From contig JABAKD010000027.1 of the NCBI GenBank assembly GCA_012845835.1, forward strand, positions 1,535,189 to 1,599,188: a DNA stretch of 64,000 nt, in the 5' to 3' direction. Below the pieces are notes generated by a model. That model saw only the letters and a program-made list of their open reading frames with translations. It had not been told where the DNA came from and made no database searches. Shown here piece after piece: positions 34,207 to 45,839 of the stretch (the stretch's first letter is position 1; each line of letters opens with the position of its first letter). This stretch comes from Undaria pinnatifida. Lineage: Eukaryota; Sar; Phaeophyceae; Laminariales; Alariaceae. Position numbers and translations under genes: made by a program.

Positions 34207-34915
34207 TTTCATCAAAACTCATGTTCGCACGCTGTGTGTAATACTCCGATCGCGCGTATTACGGGTTGTGTCGGATATAGGTCGGCGACTCCCCTTGGAA
34301 CTACAATAATATAAGTGTAGATTGTACCAGGGTCAACAGCGTGGTGTTAACCAATCGGTTCGCGGAAACCATAAAACCCGTTTCTGAGGGGGACCAAATC
34401 CGACAGCTAGCAGCTGTGGAAGGAAAGATAAGTTTATATCAAATATATCATGCAAGTCGTACAACCGGTGAGGAGAGGGCGGATATTTTTCAAGGCGTGG
34501 GGGCCGGGGGCGGGGGGAGGGGCGGGGTAGTGGAGGAGGGGGGGGACTCAACCTGTGCAGCAGCTATAAACCGTTGAAGGGGGCAAGTCTGACGGTTATT
34601 AGAGGGATGCATCAGTTTATTATATATGTCCTGTACATCGTACAACCGGTGAGCACCAGTTTATCATGTATTTCCTGTACATCGTACAACCGGTCAAGAG
34701 GGGGGGGGGGTGTTCGAAAGGGGAGGGGGGGGGGGGGGGGGAGGGGGGAGGGCGATTTTTAACCGTTCTAGATCAAATAACTGTAAGCCCGGTGGGAACT
34801 TACCATACGCATGGTGCTAGGTTTAGGCGATGGTGTGGATGTTGAGGAAGGAGGGGGCGTGGAGGGGCTGGGGGGGGGGGTGGCAATGGTGGCGGGGAAC
34901 GCAGGTGGATGATAG
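34207..34915 (+). repeat. G-rich dispersed repeat R, copy with 5' block
   Basis: The block ATACTCCGATCGCGCGTATT, then GGTCGGCGACTCCCCTTGGA, AGGGTCAACAG, and CATAAAACCCGTTTCTGAGG is shared with 45,840, 47,229 and, on the minus strand, 37,345 and 35,870. After that come three units containing CGTACAACCGGT, then long G runs and the GCATGGTGCTAGG block. It has no open frame of note. A TATAAAA-like word inside hints at a promoter-bearing repeat such as a small LTR, but no LTR pair is visible. Confidence 0.65.
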
Positions 34916-34992
34916 CAAACACTTTACCTGCGTGTTACATGCAGATGCTCAATATTTCAAAGATAATATATGAAGTGGAAGGAAGGAAAGTT

Positions 34993-35320
34993 GTTACTCG
35001 CATAATTTCATTTTTTGTTCTTGGACACTTCTACTTTCCAGCTTCTGGACAAGCGGTGATCACAGGTGTTCTCTTTCTCCCTCCCGGTTCTTGCCTTCAT
35101 TTTTTCATCGCACATATCGTTCAGCAATCCCACTGCTCGTCGATTTTTCATCGAGTGCTGTGCTAACTCACGCTCTCGCGCTTTCCGCAAGTCAATTTGT
35201 GCACAAAAAACAGTCCCTACGATTTTTTTACGAGCATGCACTCGGGGGGGGTCGAGCTCATGAAGAAACTGACCTACACCAGGCTCGAGGATAACCTAAT
35301 ACGCCACCGGGGCGACCGGC
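34993..35320 (-). mobile_element. tRNA-derived SINE, copy 1
   Basis: Read on the minus strand it starts GCCGGTCGCCCCGGTGGCG, has an A-box-like GGCGTATTAGGTTATC and a degenerate B box (GAGCTCGACC) about 50 bases further. It then matches the copy at 40,825-41,450 over roughly 280 bases (shared words GCGGAAAGCGC, GAGAGCGTGAGTTAGCA, GTGGGATTGCTGAAC, CTTGTCCAGAAGCTGGAAAG). It ends in an A-rich stretch. No protein is expected. Confidence 0.75.
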
Positions 35321-36432
35321 TATCACGTGACGTTAGCTTTACTTTGATGCTATATATACGGAACAAGTAGTGTTTTCTGGTTATTATCGCGTGAGATAAT
35401 ACGAGTACTACTACGGCGGAGATTTATTCGAACTTGCTGAGGTATACAATGTTTTTTTAGTTCCATTCTCATGACTCGGCAGCACTACGAAACAACCCGA
35501 GCATCAGGCCTGGGCTGGACCTCCGCTGGCCTGCCACATTTATTTACAGGGAAAACACAAAAACTTTCGTACTAACCCGGTAGACCCAAGTAGCCCACTC
35601 CAAAGGTAACACAAAACACTAGTCTAATACAACACTTACTGTTTATGCGTATTGAATTGCACAGATAGATGTCTGGTATAGTCCCGCTCAATGCGGGTTA
35701 TACAGTTTTCGTGCGGAGGACAAGGTTGACGTCTTAGTACTGTTGACCCTGCCTGGCATTAGCAGGGGAGTCACCGACCTGATGTATCCTTCACAAGGAT
35801 ATAAACACACCCGTAACACGCGCGATCGAAGTATTACACGCAGCTTGCAAAGCTGAGTCTTGGTCAAAAAAACGTTTTGGTCCATCTCACATGTATTTTT
35901 CTTTTTTTCAAATATAGTATAAACTTCATCTGATATCGATGTCACAACTCAAGTCTATTTTATCTTTCGAAGCATGATTAGCTTGCAAATATGAGTATTG
36001 ACCTGAAATTCGTCAAACTCACGGCTGACGTCCTTGAAAATTAGTTATAATATAATACTAGAGAATGTGCAACGTTTGTTACAACCACGAGAAATAAAAA
36101 ATTAAATACCCTCGGGTAGAAAATAAAAATAGAAGTATACTCGTAACACTGCTGCTGTTCTAGTGCACTGACTCGGAACTCAAGAAGTCCGTGGTTGTGC
36201 TCCCAATGAGCGAACAAGTTAATATTTCTAGTACATAAAACAGCAGCAAGTAGTTAGTAGGGTTCGAGAAATGCCTAATCATGTAATAAGTATTGTCGGA
36301 CATAGAAAGTACCAGAAGAAGCATACCCGTGTGTGGGTGCAATATGTAGCTAGAAATATGGGAACGGCAATTGGGGAAGAGGTGCCGGTCTCCGCGAAGC
36401 CAAGAGAAATTGAGTAGTTCGCAAGATGTTAT

Positions 36433-36469
<37 letters not shown>

Positions 36470-36829
36470 TTGTACTGCCGAACTACACTCCTGCTGTAGT
36501 ATCAAGCAAAACGTTGTTGTCGTGTAGGATGCAAAAAAGATGCTAATGTACCATGTAACTAACATGACAATGTGCAGCATTTACTTAGCGTCACATCACT
36601 ACCACTAAGTCTGGAAAAAAGTACGACGCACCGACCGGACAACCAGGTAGTATACCGTAGTCGCTAAAAAGTAACACAAACGCACATTATTTCATCATCA
36701 CGGGACGCATCGTGCACCTTGCGGAATTTTGAAGTTTGAATCTTTTTTTGCGGACGGTACATATATCAGGTCCTCCCCACCCCCCCGTTCACTCTTGTGC
36801 AAACGTCCCAACTAAAATTAAATTCTGCC
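35321..36829. other. Intergenic stretch with a partial repeat R copy
   Basis: A minus-strand fragment of repeat R lies at about 35,697-35,870 (ACACGCGATCGAAGTATTAC-like core). An (AGT)n microsatellite covers about 36,431-36,469. Otherwise AT-rich sequence with no recognised gene. Confidence 0.55.
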
Positions 36830-37345
36830 CGAGTAAGAACGCTACCAGGCAGTTGATATTGTCTTTCTAGCCATACATGCCGTAGCTACAATTTATCGCC
36901 CCCCCCCCCGCGCCCCCTCCTTCCCCACCCACCCGCACCATCGCCTAGACATAGCACCACGCGTATAGCAAAGCCCCTACACCTGTGCGACCTAAAGCTG
37001 TTGGAAATCCCCCTCCCCCCCCGCCCTCCCCGCCAAAAAAAAACGCCACTCCTTCGAACACTCTGCACTCTCCTCACTGGTTTTAAGACTTACAGCATAC
37101 ACTTGATAAACTGATGCATTTTTTTCCAACGCTGTTAGTTTTTTTCCCTCTCAAAAACAGGTTTATAGTTTTTGCGCACAGACTGACTAAAGTCGCCCTG
37201 TTGACCCTGGTACAAGCTAAACAGTGGTCCCAAGGGGACTCGCGGACCAAAAATCCTTTATGAGGACACACACCCAGTAAAACACGCGATCGGAGTATCG
37301 CACACAGCTTGCAAATATATATGAGTTTCGACAAAATCTTCAATC
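36830..37345 (-). repeat. G-rich dispersed repeat R, minus-strand copy
   Basis: The reverse complement carries GCGATCGGAGTATCGC, CAGGGTCAACAGGG, GCTATACGCGTGGTGCTATG and GGCGATGGTGCGGGTGGGTG, then a long G run and GTAGCTACGG-like words. The order of blocks is the same as in the plus-strand copies, with a shorter middle. Confidence 0.7.
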
Positions 37346-37479
37346 TCACACATTCGGAGTGTTTTTTTTTTTTCAATAAATAAATACCATGGTGTAACTG
37401 TTGTTGTAAGCAACTGTAATTAACTGTTGCTGCTGCCAATGATGACTGTCTATAATAGATGAGTAATAAACGACATAAA

Positions 37480-38190
37480 ACCGTGTACGCAGCCACGGTT
37501 TGTATAGTACGGCTTTTAAAAACGGTGAACGGTAGAGAAACAGTGTAGAAACAGCGTTTTCGTTCGTGTCCCGGGAAAAAGGGCGAGAACCGTACAAAAC
37601 GCGGTTTGTACGGTTTATTAATACGGCGCGTCGTGGAGAAACAGCGGTTTCGTTAATGCATCAAGAGAAGCTTGAAAACAGTACCAAACCGCGGTTGTGT
37701 ACGGTCCATTCATATGGTGCACAGTGAATGGGAGAAACACGGATGGGATATTGTACGGTTTTTCCTACGGGAATTGGCCCCACACCGTAGCAAAAACCGT
37801 TCAGCGGGGAACCGCACCAAACTGCACCTTGTAGGATATATTATGTCTAAAAACCGCCAAACCGCACCACCATAGACTTCTTGATTAATTTATTTATGAA
37901 AACCGTATCGAACCGCACCATAGGATACATGAAAAAAAGCCGAACCGCATCATACCATCATTGTCGATTTTCAAAACCGCGCCGAACCGCACCGTAGCAC
38001 ATATCACAGCCCTGAATCGCACCGTAAGATTTACAATAATATCCGAAATCCGACCCAAACCGCACCGACCGCCTTCTAAAAACCGCATCGAACCGGGAAG
38101 TAGGATTTTCGATTTGAAATAATGCACCGTGCACGGACAGAAAACCGTAAAGAACCCCGGTAACTACCACCACTCTAGACCTCATAATGA
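37480..38190 (+). repeat. CCGCACCG-rich degenerate tandem repeat, copy 2
   Basis: The left part has ACGGTTTGTACGGTTTATTA and GTGGAGAAACAGCG words. The right part repeats AAAACCGCACCGAACCGCACCG with AT-rich spacers every 45-60 bp. It is the same family as 33,530-33,870. No coding capacity. Confidence 0.6.
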
Positions 38191-38331
38191 TGGATCAAAA
38201 TGAGGTCCTGCCGAATGTCTTCAGAATCAAGAGTGTTGCGTGATTGGATGTGTCAACCATTTTTCAGTTCCCTTTGATTTTACATAAACAACGCTGAGAG
38301 TGACATGAATATATAAAAAAGATCAGCCTAA

Positions 38332-39088
38332 GGCCATTTCTTATACAGTCGGATCCCGCTAGTCGAAAACGGCCCTTTTCGTCTGGATATTTTTTTTACT
38401 TGGGGATTATTTTGGTCATTCTTCTTATCGTCAGTCGATTCGATTTTGTAGTTTTTGTTCTCTTCCTAGAGGCGGTTGATGTGAGGGAGTAGTGCTGTAC
38501 GGCAGTCAAATCAGTTATAAGCTTTGTGCTTCGCCCTTTCTCCGCGAGCAACGGCTCGACGAATCCTCGTCCCAGCGAGTTGGTGGCTTTGGGCTTAGCC
38601 GAAAGACGCCTAAGCTACGTTCGTGGAGTTGCACTCAGCCGAAAGCCGCCAAAGCTACAGCAGGCGCAACCGTTGTTGGCAGCATGGGATCGGTACCGCG
38701 CGCCGCTGCCGTCGTGTGCTACACGCTGCTGGCGAGCGGAACTAGGAATGCGCCACGCTGATTTACTGCGAGAAGAAACACCAGTAAAAGCCAAGCCAGC
38801 GTCAGCGCCTTGTACGATACTGCAGTGTGGTACCTGGTATGGGTGTGTGGCCGCGTCACCGTGTGGTTGTGTGTTTGTTGGTGGGATGAGCGATGCGATC
38901 GGTTCAAAAAGCAAGTGTAAAACTTTTTCGACTGAGTTTTTGGACTGGATCTCCGCCAGTCGAAATTCTCAGTCGAAAAAAGTTGAGTCGAAAAAGCTCT
39001 TTTTTTGACTCTGTAAGAAAGCTAGATTTGGGCTTCAGTCGAAAAAAAACGTTTTCGACTGACAAATCCGACTGTATAAGAAATGACC
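38332..39088 (+). mobile_element. Non-autonomous TIR DNA transposon, copy 2
   Basis: 757 bp with ends GGCCATTTCTTATACAGTCG and, inverted, GGTCATTTCTTATACAGTCG, flanked by a perfect TAA duplication (38,329-38,331 and 39,089-39,091). The interior matches copy 1 at 1092-1883 in order, including CTTCTTATCGTCAGTCGA near the left end, GAAAGCCGCCAAAGCTACAG in the middle and CAGTCGAAAA words near both ends. No transposase. The TAA duplication supports the PIF/Harbinger assignment made for copy 1. Confidence 0.85.
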
Positions 39089-39091
39089 TAA

Positions 39092-40824
39092 CTTCGTGGG
39101 GAGGTCGCGTAACGCCTGCGTATCGCCAACCTGGTATCGTTTTGCACAACTCCTTACATTGCAGCTCCCCCCCCCCCCCCCCCCCACTATGCCAGCAGCA
39201 ACCGGGCTTCTTGGCGTGGCAGATGATGTAATTGGCGTTTATTGCCCGCTGTTTTTGCTCTCTACATTAGACTCCAAGGTACTGAAGGGAGGGAAACTAC
39301 TCATAAAAAGGATGCTTACAGCATCGACCAAGACAAGTAGCCCCGGGTGTATGGGATGAGCAGTCCGGGTAGGGCGCGCTCGATTTACAACGTCAGAAGC
39401 TGTGCGACGCGATTGCATCATAGCATTGCTCGAGGTGGTGTGCGCTATTTCGAGACGCTTGATGTTGTTTCAGTCGCCGATTGTTTAGTGCCTATACACG
39501 GATCTCAAAGGCCAAGATACTGCCAGTGGATATTGCAGTGGATTGGATGGTACTCCTCAACTAACGCACAATGTCATATACACTAGTATGCACTATTCGG
39601 AGTTTTGTTTTTGGCGATTTGTGGCGCCTCCCGGGACAGATACATGGGTGCCCTTTATCGCGGCGTGCCTCGGTCGCTATCAGAGGCCAGGCAACGAACC
39701 CTGACTCAGTCTAGAACCGGGTGCTTGTTCATAATTAAACAGCGCGTCTCGGTCGCTATCAGAAACCAGGCAACAATCCCTGCCTCAGTCTAGAACCGGG
39801 TGCTTGGTCATAATCAAACAGCGCGTCACAAGGCGACAAGGTCACTCCGCGGCAAAACTCGCTTCTCACCTCGGTGGCCAGCAGGTATTTCTGTGTCAAC
39901 AAGACTACAGCAGTTTTCGATCTCGTCCGTCCCTTAGTCGTTGGATATATCGCTTTCCGTCCTTTGCTCGTACCGTTGCCTTGTCGCAATTTACTCCTTT
40001 CCTTGCCGGGTTTGGGTCCCGGCCGGGAAGGAGGGGGAAAGACGCTGGCGAGGCCACGCGGCCACTTAGCCTGACGGGTGAGTAGCCACAGCAGATAATG
40101 ATCTATGAGGAGGGCTGTTGTTGCTATTGATGTATTATGTGGTAGATCGTGGCCTGTGGCTTACCGTGTTTCGGCTTGCAGCTAAGAGTAAGGTCAGGTC
40201 TAGATCAGGGGAGGACGAAAAAATCATACTCACAATTATTTCAAGAGGCCAGACAAAGCGTGGGGGTTACTATTAATAAAACCAACTAAACAAAAGTTAA
40301 CAAAAAAAACACAAATTTCTCGATTCCCGCATAGATCACAGCGCTCCGATATTCGTTTCATTTTTTTCACCTTTATTTTTAGGAGTGAGTGTGGCTCCGT
40401 TTTCTCTTTCTTGCGTGCTCCCCAATCTACATGAAGATTTCTCGTAGACGGGGAACTTCGAAGGTGAATTGTAGAATTTAAGAGGTCACATGTCGCCCCA
40501 TAGTCGTACTCGGGTGTTTTTCACAATTTTACCCATAACCCTAACCTATTCTGTACCTGGTACGAAATCGAATTCACCGATGAGTGCCCCATAATACTGA
40601 CGTTTCATGTATTGTATGTGTGAAATTATTGGAAAAAACACAACAATGATATGTACCAGGTAGGTATCTATGTCGTACTCGTCGTATTCACATGGCCGAA
40701 CAGACCCTATTCAAGGCGAGCCTTATTATATTGATCAGCTGTGATCAGGGCACTATTAATACGTACCCAGCTCATGGTACGTACACAGCTGTAGTACACA
40801 GTACTACTCGTACTAATGTAGTAG
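39092..40824. other. Intergenic stretch with small repeats
   Basis: A poly-C run of about 20 lies near 39,167-39,186. About 39,665-39,830 holds two units of roughly 82 bp sharing CGGTCGCTATCAGA, CAGTCTAGAACCGGGTGCTT and AAACAGCGCGTC. The rest has only short open frames without recognised motifs. A 93-codon frame at 39,804-40,085 shows no known domain. Confidence 0.5.
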
Positions 40825-41450
40825 TCCGGTCGCCCCGGTAGCGTATCAGGTTATGTGTGTGTGTGTTCTTCACATTAAACCGTTCTTCTACTCGTCGACA
40901 TCCAGCACACCCAGTGTCCGTACTGATTCTTCACCCTAGAAAGATCAGCTCTGTGGTCACAAGCCACGACACAGAGATAATGCATCGTAATGCATTCGAC
41001 AACGCAATGTCATGCCCTAGTACTGGGTACGACAGGCACAACATACATACGTCAGCAACAGAAATACATTGGAAGAGAGAAATACGAAATAAACAAAAAC
41101 AAAAAAAAACAAAAAACAAAAAACAAAAACAAAATAAGAAAACAAATAAAAACAAAGATAAAAATAAAACAAAAATGGTTATCGTCGAGCCTGATATAGG
41201 TCAGTTTCGTGAGTTCGAGCCCCGCCGAGTGCATACTCGTATAAATTCGTTGGGGCTTTTTCTTGTGGACAAATTGTTTTGCGGAAAGCGCGCGAGAGCG
41301 TGAGTTAGCAACACTCGACGAACAATCGACGTTCAGTGGGATTGCTGAACCCTGTGCGCGATAAAAATTGAAGGCAAGAACCGGGGAGGAGAAAGGATGA
41401 CACCTGTGACCACGGCTTGTCCAGAAGCTGGAAAGTGGAAGTGTGTGAAA
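40825..41450 (+). mobile_element. tRNA-derived SINE, copy 2, split by an insertion
   Basis: The head (TCCGGTCGCCCCGGTAGCG to GGTTAT, ending 40,854) and the body (from CGTCGAGCCTGATATAGG at 41,183) are contiguous in the copy at 34,993-35,320. Here they are separated by 328 bases. The B box reads GAGTTCGAGCCCC. The body ends in A-rich sequence near 41,450. Confidence 0.8.
40855..41176 (+). mobile_element. A-tailed retroposon inserted in the SINE
   Basis: The inserted piece is flanked by the direct 6-mer GGTTAT (40,849-40,854 and 41,177-41,182) and ends in about 95 bases of almost pure A and C-broken A runs. An A-rich 3' end plus a short target duplication indicates target-primed reverse transcription by a LINE machinery. 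The body (about 225 bp) matches nothing I recognise. Confidence 0.75.
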
Positions 41451-42388
41451 AAATAAATAAATATTAAATAGTAGCATTGAAATAGTAGATGATTTCGGAA
41501 GCCGAGTTGACATTTGCCTCTCTGTGACAGCACCTGAGTTTGTGGTGGAGCAACGTGCCCAGGTCGTGGGTGTTTTGTCACAAGCTTTGATCTCCTCCAG
41601 CAGGAGCTACAGCGTTTCATCAAGGCCATCAGCGGTTGAGCGAAGGTATGGAGAGCTGTGAGTAGTCTATAGACTTTACCGTGAAATCCGCGGATGTTTT
41701 GCATTTGGTAGCACCATAGCAACACTTCTATTCATAACTATCAGCATACCAGTCTCCTTTTGTTGGCATCGTGCAGCACCATTACAGTACAATATCATTT
41801 GCGCGTCGTAAATGACAGATGAGCCGTGGGTTATTATGCTGTAAGGCATCGTGCGATAACGGGCCACTTTCAGCGTCAGGTTGTTTTCAGTATACTTCGT
41901 ATCGGATCAGAGTCACTGACGCGGTTGCCGAGTGGCTGTGACATCCTACACATCATTTTTTGATCAAAAATTAGGTACGTACATGTGGGAGGAGTGCGTA
42001 CGGAAACCGCTATTTATTGAAAAAAACAAAGAGAAACGGCCTACAGGGTGGCAAGGCACAGGCCAACTAGTAAGAGTATAGGTAGGAGCTGTATACGGGC
42101 CCTCCAGTTACGGTGACTACTTTGTGTCTTCTCGTTGGGTTGTTGCCAGCAGTCAATACAGGGAAAGGGAGGAAGGGGGGATGGGCGGAAGGGGGAGCGT
42201 CATGCCCGAGAGACTGAAGTCTGGGTTTGGCCATCATCGTATTGAAAGTTGTGGGCTTTCTAATGGCCGTCACAAGATAGCATAAGACCGCCCTGACTTC
42301 TTCGCCGTGTTGCGTTCTCTCCCAGATGCCATTGATGATGGACGTGATACCCAATGCCATCCTTAGCCAGTTCCTAGGGTCTGCTAGT
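41451..42388. other. Intergenic stretch without recognised gene
   Basis: Only short open frames are present, with no recognised domain. A GGTTGCCGAGTGGCTGTG word near 41,932 recalls a tRNA A box but has no partner B box. Confidence 0.5.
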
Positions 42389-42598
42389 ATGACGTTTTTC
42401 TTTCTTTTCCTTTTCTATTTCTTTTTTTCTTTTTTTCTCTTCTTCTTTCCTTGCTTTCTTGTCTTGTCTTTTCTTGCTTTTTCTTGTCTTTTTCTTCTCT
42501 TTGCTTGCCTTTTTCGTCTTGTTTCGTTTTTTTTTCTTCTCTTTTCTTTCCTTTCCTTTATCTTCTTTTCTTTGTTTGTTTCTTTTTCTCCAATTGAC
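42389..42598. repeat. Polypyrimidine tract
   Basis: About 200 bases of almost uninterrupted T and C with scattered G on the plus strand. The phenylalanine/leucine-rich or, on the other strand, lysine-rich open frames across it are composition artefacts. Homopurine-homopyrimidine tracts of this length can adopt triplex structure. Confidence 0.85.
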
Positions 42599-42748
42599 TT
42601 ATGCCTGTCGTGCGTATGCGTAGTGATAGATACTACGTCTAATAAATACGTGGTAGTCTTCCTTGGGTGGCAATCGGAATATTTGGTGTCTCCAGGCGTG
42701 ATTAGTGAGACGTATGCACCGGCCTGGACCTGGCACATCGTAGACTGA

Positions 42749-43131
42749 CTCCCGATTTCATTTTTATATTTTTCCGGTGAAGGCATGAATTGCGTGAGCT
42801 GTGATTTATGCGTGTACCACCTTGGGTTGTGTGTGTTTTTCCCTGGGGTATTCCTCAGCTCCAGAGTGACTGGAGCCTGTCCTGTGACCACGGACTTGAT
42901 TATGCGAGTTAATGTGAGAACAACAACAACAACAACAGCTCCCCGATTTCACTTTTTATGTTTCTGGTGGACGCAAGAATTGCGCCAGCTATGACGTATG
43001 CGTGTACCACCTTTGATTCGTTTGTGTTTTTTTCCCTGGGGTATTCCTCAGCTCCAGGGTGACTAAAGCCTGTCCTGTGACCACCGACTTGATTATGCGA
43101 GTTAATGTGAGAACAACAGCAACAACAACCG

Positions 43132-43175
<44 letters not shown>

Positions 43176-43185
43176 ACAACGATAG
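42749..43185 (+). repeat. Two tandem retroposon-type units with AAC tails
   Basis: Two units of about 190 bp each begin CCCGATTTCA, share GCGTGTACCACCTT, CCCTGGGGTATTCCTCAGCT, CCTGTCCTGTGACCAC and GACTTGATTATGCGAGTTAA, and end in AACAAC runs (short in the first, about 45 bp or more in the second). A minus-strand relative lies at 12,471-12,775. A head-to-tail dimer of an AAC-tailed unit is the simplest description. Confidence 0.75.
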
Positions 43186-44237
43186 AACCACCGTCGGTAT
43201 CCGAGTTCTTGCTGATTTGGCTTTCCCCTTCTCCCTGTCAACGTCTTTTGTTCTCTTCTTCGCCTCCCTTCTTGTTTCTTTTTACTTTTTGCCTTTGCCT
43301 TTTCTTTTTCCCTTTGGGTACCCTTGAAGTCTATTGAGGCGATGGTGTTGATGTGGAGACCGCCGCGTCGAAGATACATTTAGCAAGTGGAGGGCAGACA
43401 AGGCAGCGAAATGCTTTTTTATCTTTTATCCCTCTAGCATTCATAGGTGCATACGGGAACAAACCCGTTTGGATGCTGCGTCGACCCCGGCTAGATGGTG
43501 AAATCTGCGTTGTGTTGCTGCGTTCTTCTTGCTCAGTTATTAGGCTTTTCGATTTTGTATACGGTATCATACACAGGTTGGTGACAATGACGTAATATAA
43601 TAGTCATTGAATACGACAGGAGGGTCGTCAGAAACCCTTTATGGTTGTTGCCCTAATGTTGGTTGAATAGCGTTATCTGCTGCTACTGATGAACTGATTA
43701 TGATGCTGATTTGATATGATGCATTAATAGTGTTTCTGTTTCAGCTGTCTGGGCTATTTGGCGGGTCTGTTGTGCTTCGTTTTTCTTTTTCGTGCCGTGC
43801 TGTCCCTCATTCTTTTAAATTTACTTTTTTCCTTTCCGTTGCTATACTTTTTAATTATCTTTGTTGTTTGAAATTTAACCTCACATCAAATAAGCTGGTG
43901 CGCTGGTTATAAAAATAAATATACACTCCAATGCAGCTATGAGATTGACGATTTTGTCGAAATTCATCTCAGCAAGCTATGTGTGATAAAAAACGCGGGA
44001 TCAGTTCTTGATTGAGGAGAAACGAAAATTCTAGGCAAAATTACGAAAACGATAAGATTCCCAGTGACAAAACCTCAGAATGCCTACGGCTTATCATCAC
44101 AATAGTAGGTTGTCACATAATTTGTACCTGGTACCAGGTATATATAACATTAGTATTCGGTAACCTCATACTCGTACCTGGTCTATTTGTACTGCTGTGA
44201 CAACTTGCTGTATGTATGTAACCTGACCAAGACATTG
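43186..44237. other. Intergenic stretch without recognised gene
   Basis: Includes a T/C-rich part (43,205-43,320) and a fragment near 43,945-43,990 resembling the far left edge of repeat R (ATTTTGTCGAAATTCATC and AAGCTATGTGTGATA). No recognised gene. Confidence 0.5.
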
Positions 44238-44245
44238 AAAAAATT

Positions 44246-45093
44246 CAGGGTAGTCCTCGGGAAAATTCCCGAGGTAATTTTCCCGTGCTGTACGTCGGTC
44301 CCGGTACTCGGCGGAATACCGTCATATTTGGGCAAACCGTGTACCGCCGAAGGCGGTACCGTCAAAAATCGAAAAACCGTCAACCGTTTAAAAAGTACCT
44401 TCATTTTGCAGCACCGCCATAAAAGTACCGTCAAATAAGCGAAGTACCCTTTCCCGTTTCGAAAAACCGTCATATTCAGAACCGTCAAAGATTGTAGGGT
44501 GATGGTTTTCATTGAATGTTTTCATGTTTTAGGTTTTATTGTTTCATTGTTTACAGTAGTAGTATTGTTTTATTGTCTTATATTGGTGCTAAATGTCTAA
44601 ATGTTGTTTCGCGTGAGGCTGGTGAGTTTGTCAGCTTGACGGTTCGACGATTAGTCTAGCCTCTATTCGTCCGTTCTATATTATAGGTATGCAGGAACAT
44701 CAGCGGGGTGGTGCCGGCATGCTTGATCGCCGCCCGGCAGGTACTGTCAAGTATTTCGTCATTCGTAATTCTGTATTTCTCAGTGGCGGAACCGTCATAT
44801 TTCAGTACCCTCAAAAAAGTACCGTCAAATTTGGCAGTACCGGGACCGGTACCGTCGTTTTGCAGTACCGCCAAAAAAGTACCGTCAAAAATCGAAAAAC
44901 CGTCTACCGTCTAGAAAATACCGTCACTTTTCGATACCGCCGAAAAAGTACCGTCAAATTCGGCGATACCGTGTACCGCCAAAAGTGGTACCGTGAGAAA
45001 TCGAAATACCGTCAACCGTTTGAAAAGTACCGTCATTTCGCAATACCGTCCGATCTGGTACCGTAAAAAAAAACGGTACCAAGGACTACCCTG
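44246..45093. mobile_element. hAT-like non-autonomous element, perfect 8-bp target duplication
   Basis: Ends are CAGGGTAGTCCTCGG on the left and, inverted, CAGGGTAGTCCTTGGTACC on the right. Both sides are flanked by the 8-mer AAAAAATT (44,238-44,245 and 45,094-45,101), the hAT hallmark. The interior has two zones packed with GTACCGTCAAA words (44,320-44,495 and 44,785-45,075) around a 300-bp unrelated middle. There is no transposase. Confidence 0.85.
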
Positions 45094-45104
45094 AAAAAAT
45101 TGAA

Positions 45105-45795
45105 ACAGACACAACAAGCTCAGTGGTACCCACAAAACGAGTGCGACTGCTGCTGTGACCTGGATTCGTCACGTAAATCATGCAAAATAACAGAGAGAAC
45201 ATTCGGTGGTGAAAAACAAAACAAGAAGAGGAAATGCGACTGCTGCTAAAATATGATAAAACTTGAATAAAGCAAACCAACGATGGGAAAACCCAGTTGG
45301 AAAACCGCAGAAACAAACTAATGGGACTGCTCCTGTATCCTACTATTATTGCCTAAATCATGAAAACCCAGAGGGAAAACCCAGCGGGAAAACCACAAAA
45401 ATTAATGCGACTGCTGCTATGATATGCTGATTTAAAACCCGTAAAATAGTGCAAACCATCCGAGGGAAAATCCAGTGGGAAAACCTCAAACACAAAACAC
45501 GATTGCTACTTCTGCTGTAACCTATGATTGCTGTAAAGCATAACAAAATAACAGAGGGAATGCCCAGCGGGAAAAGCTTCAACGAACCAAGAACAAAAGC
45601 GACTCTGCTGAAACATAAAGTATGCAAACCAGAGTAGAGGGGAAACCCGGTCGGAAAACGTGAAAAAAAACAAAATTCGACTGCTGCTACTGGCACCTAC
45701 GATTGCTTCAAGGCATAAAAAAGACAGAGGGAAAGCCCAGCGGGAAAAGAAACAAACATGAATGCGACCGCTCCTATACTCTGCTAATAAAACAT
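45105..45795 (+). repeat. 88-bp degenerate satellite
   Basis: The block GAGGGAAAACCCAGCGGGAAAA recurs, in shortened and mutated form, near 45,286, 45,369, 45,462, 45,552, 45,637 and 45,727 (spacing 83-93 bp). Between the blocks is ATGCGACTGCTGCT. A further unit lies at 46,497-46,560, beyond a repeat R copy. No coding function is apparent. Confidence 0.75.
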
Positions 45796-45839
45796 GAAAC
45801 ATATATAGATTCTGTTATAAAAATTAAAATACACTCCAG

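Noticed and set aside
41932..41960. tRNA gene (GGTTGCCGAGTGGC A-box-like word)
   Set aside because: No B box, no T arm and no acceptor pairing within 100 bases.
42326..42891. Phenylalanine-rich membrane protein or lysine-rich protein
   Set aside because: Both frames are artefacts of the T/C tract at 42,389-42,598.
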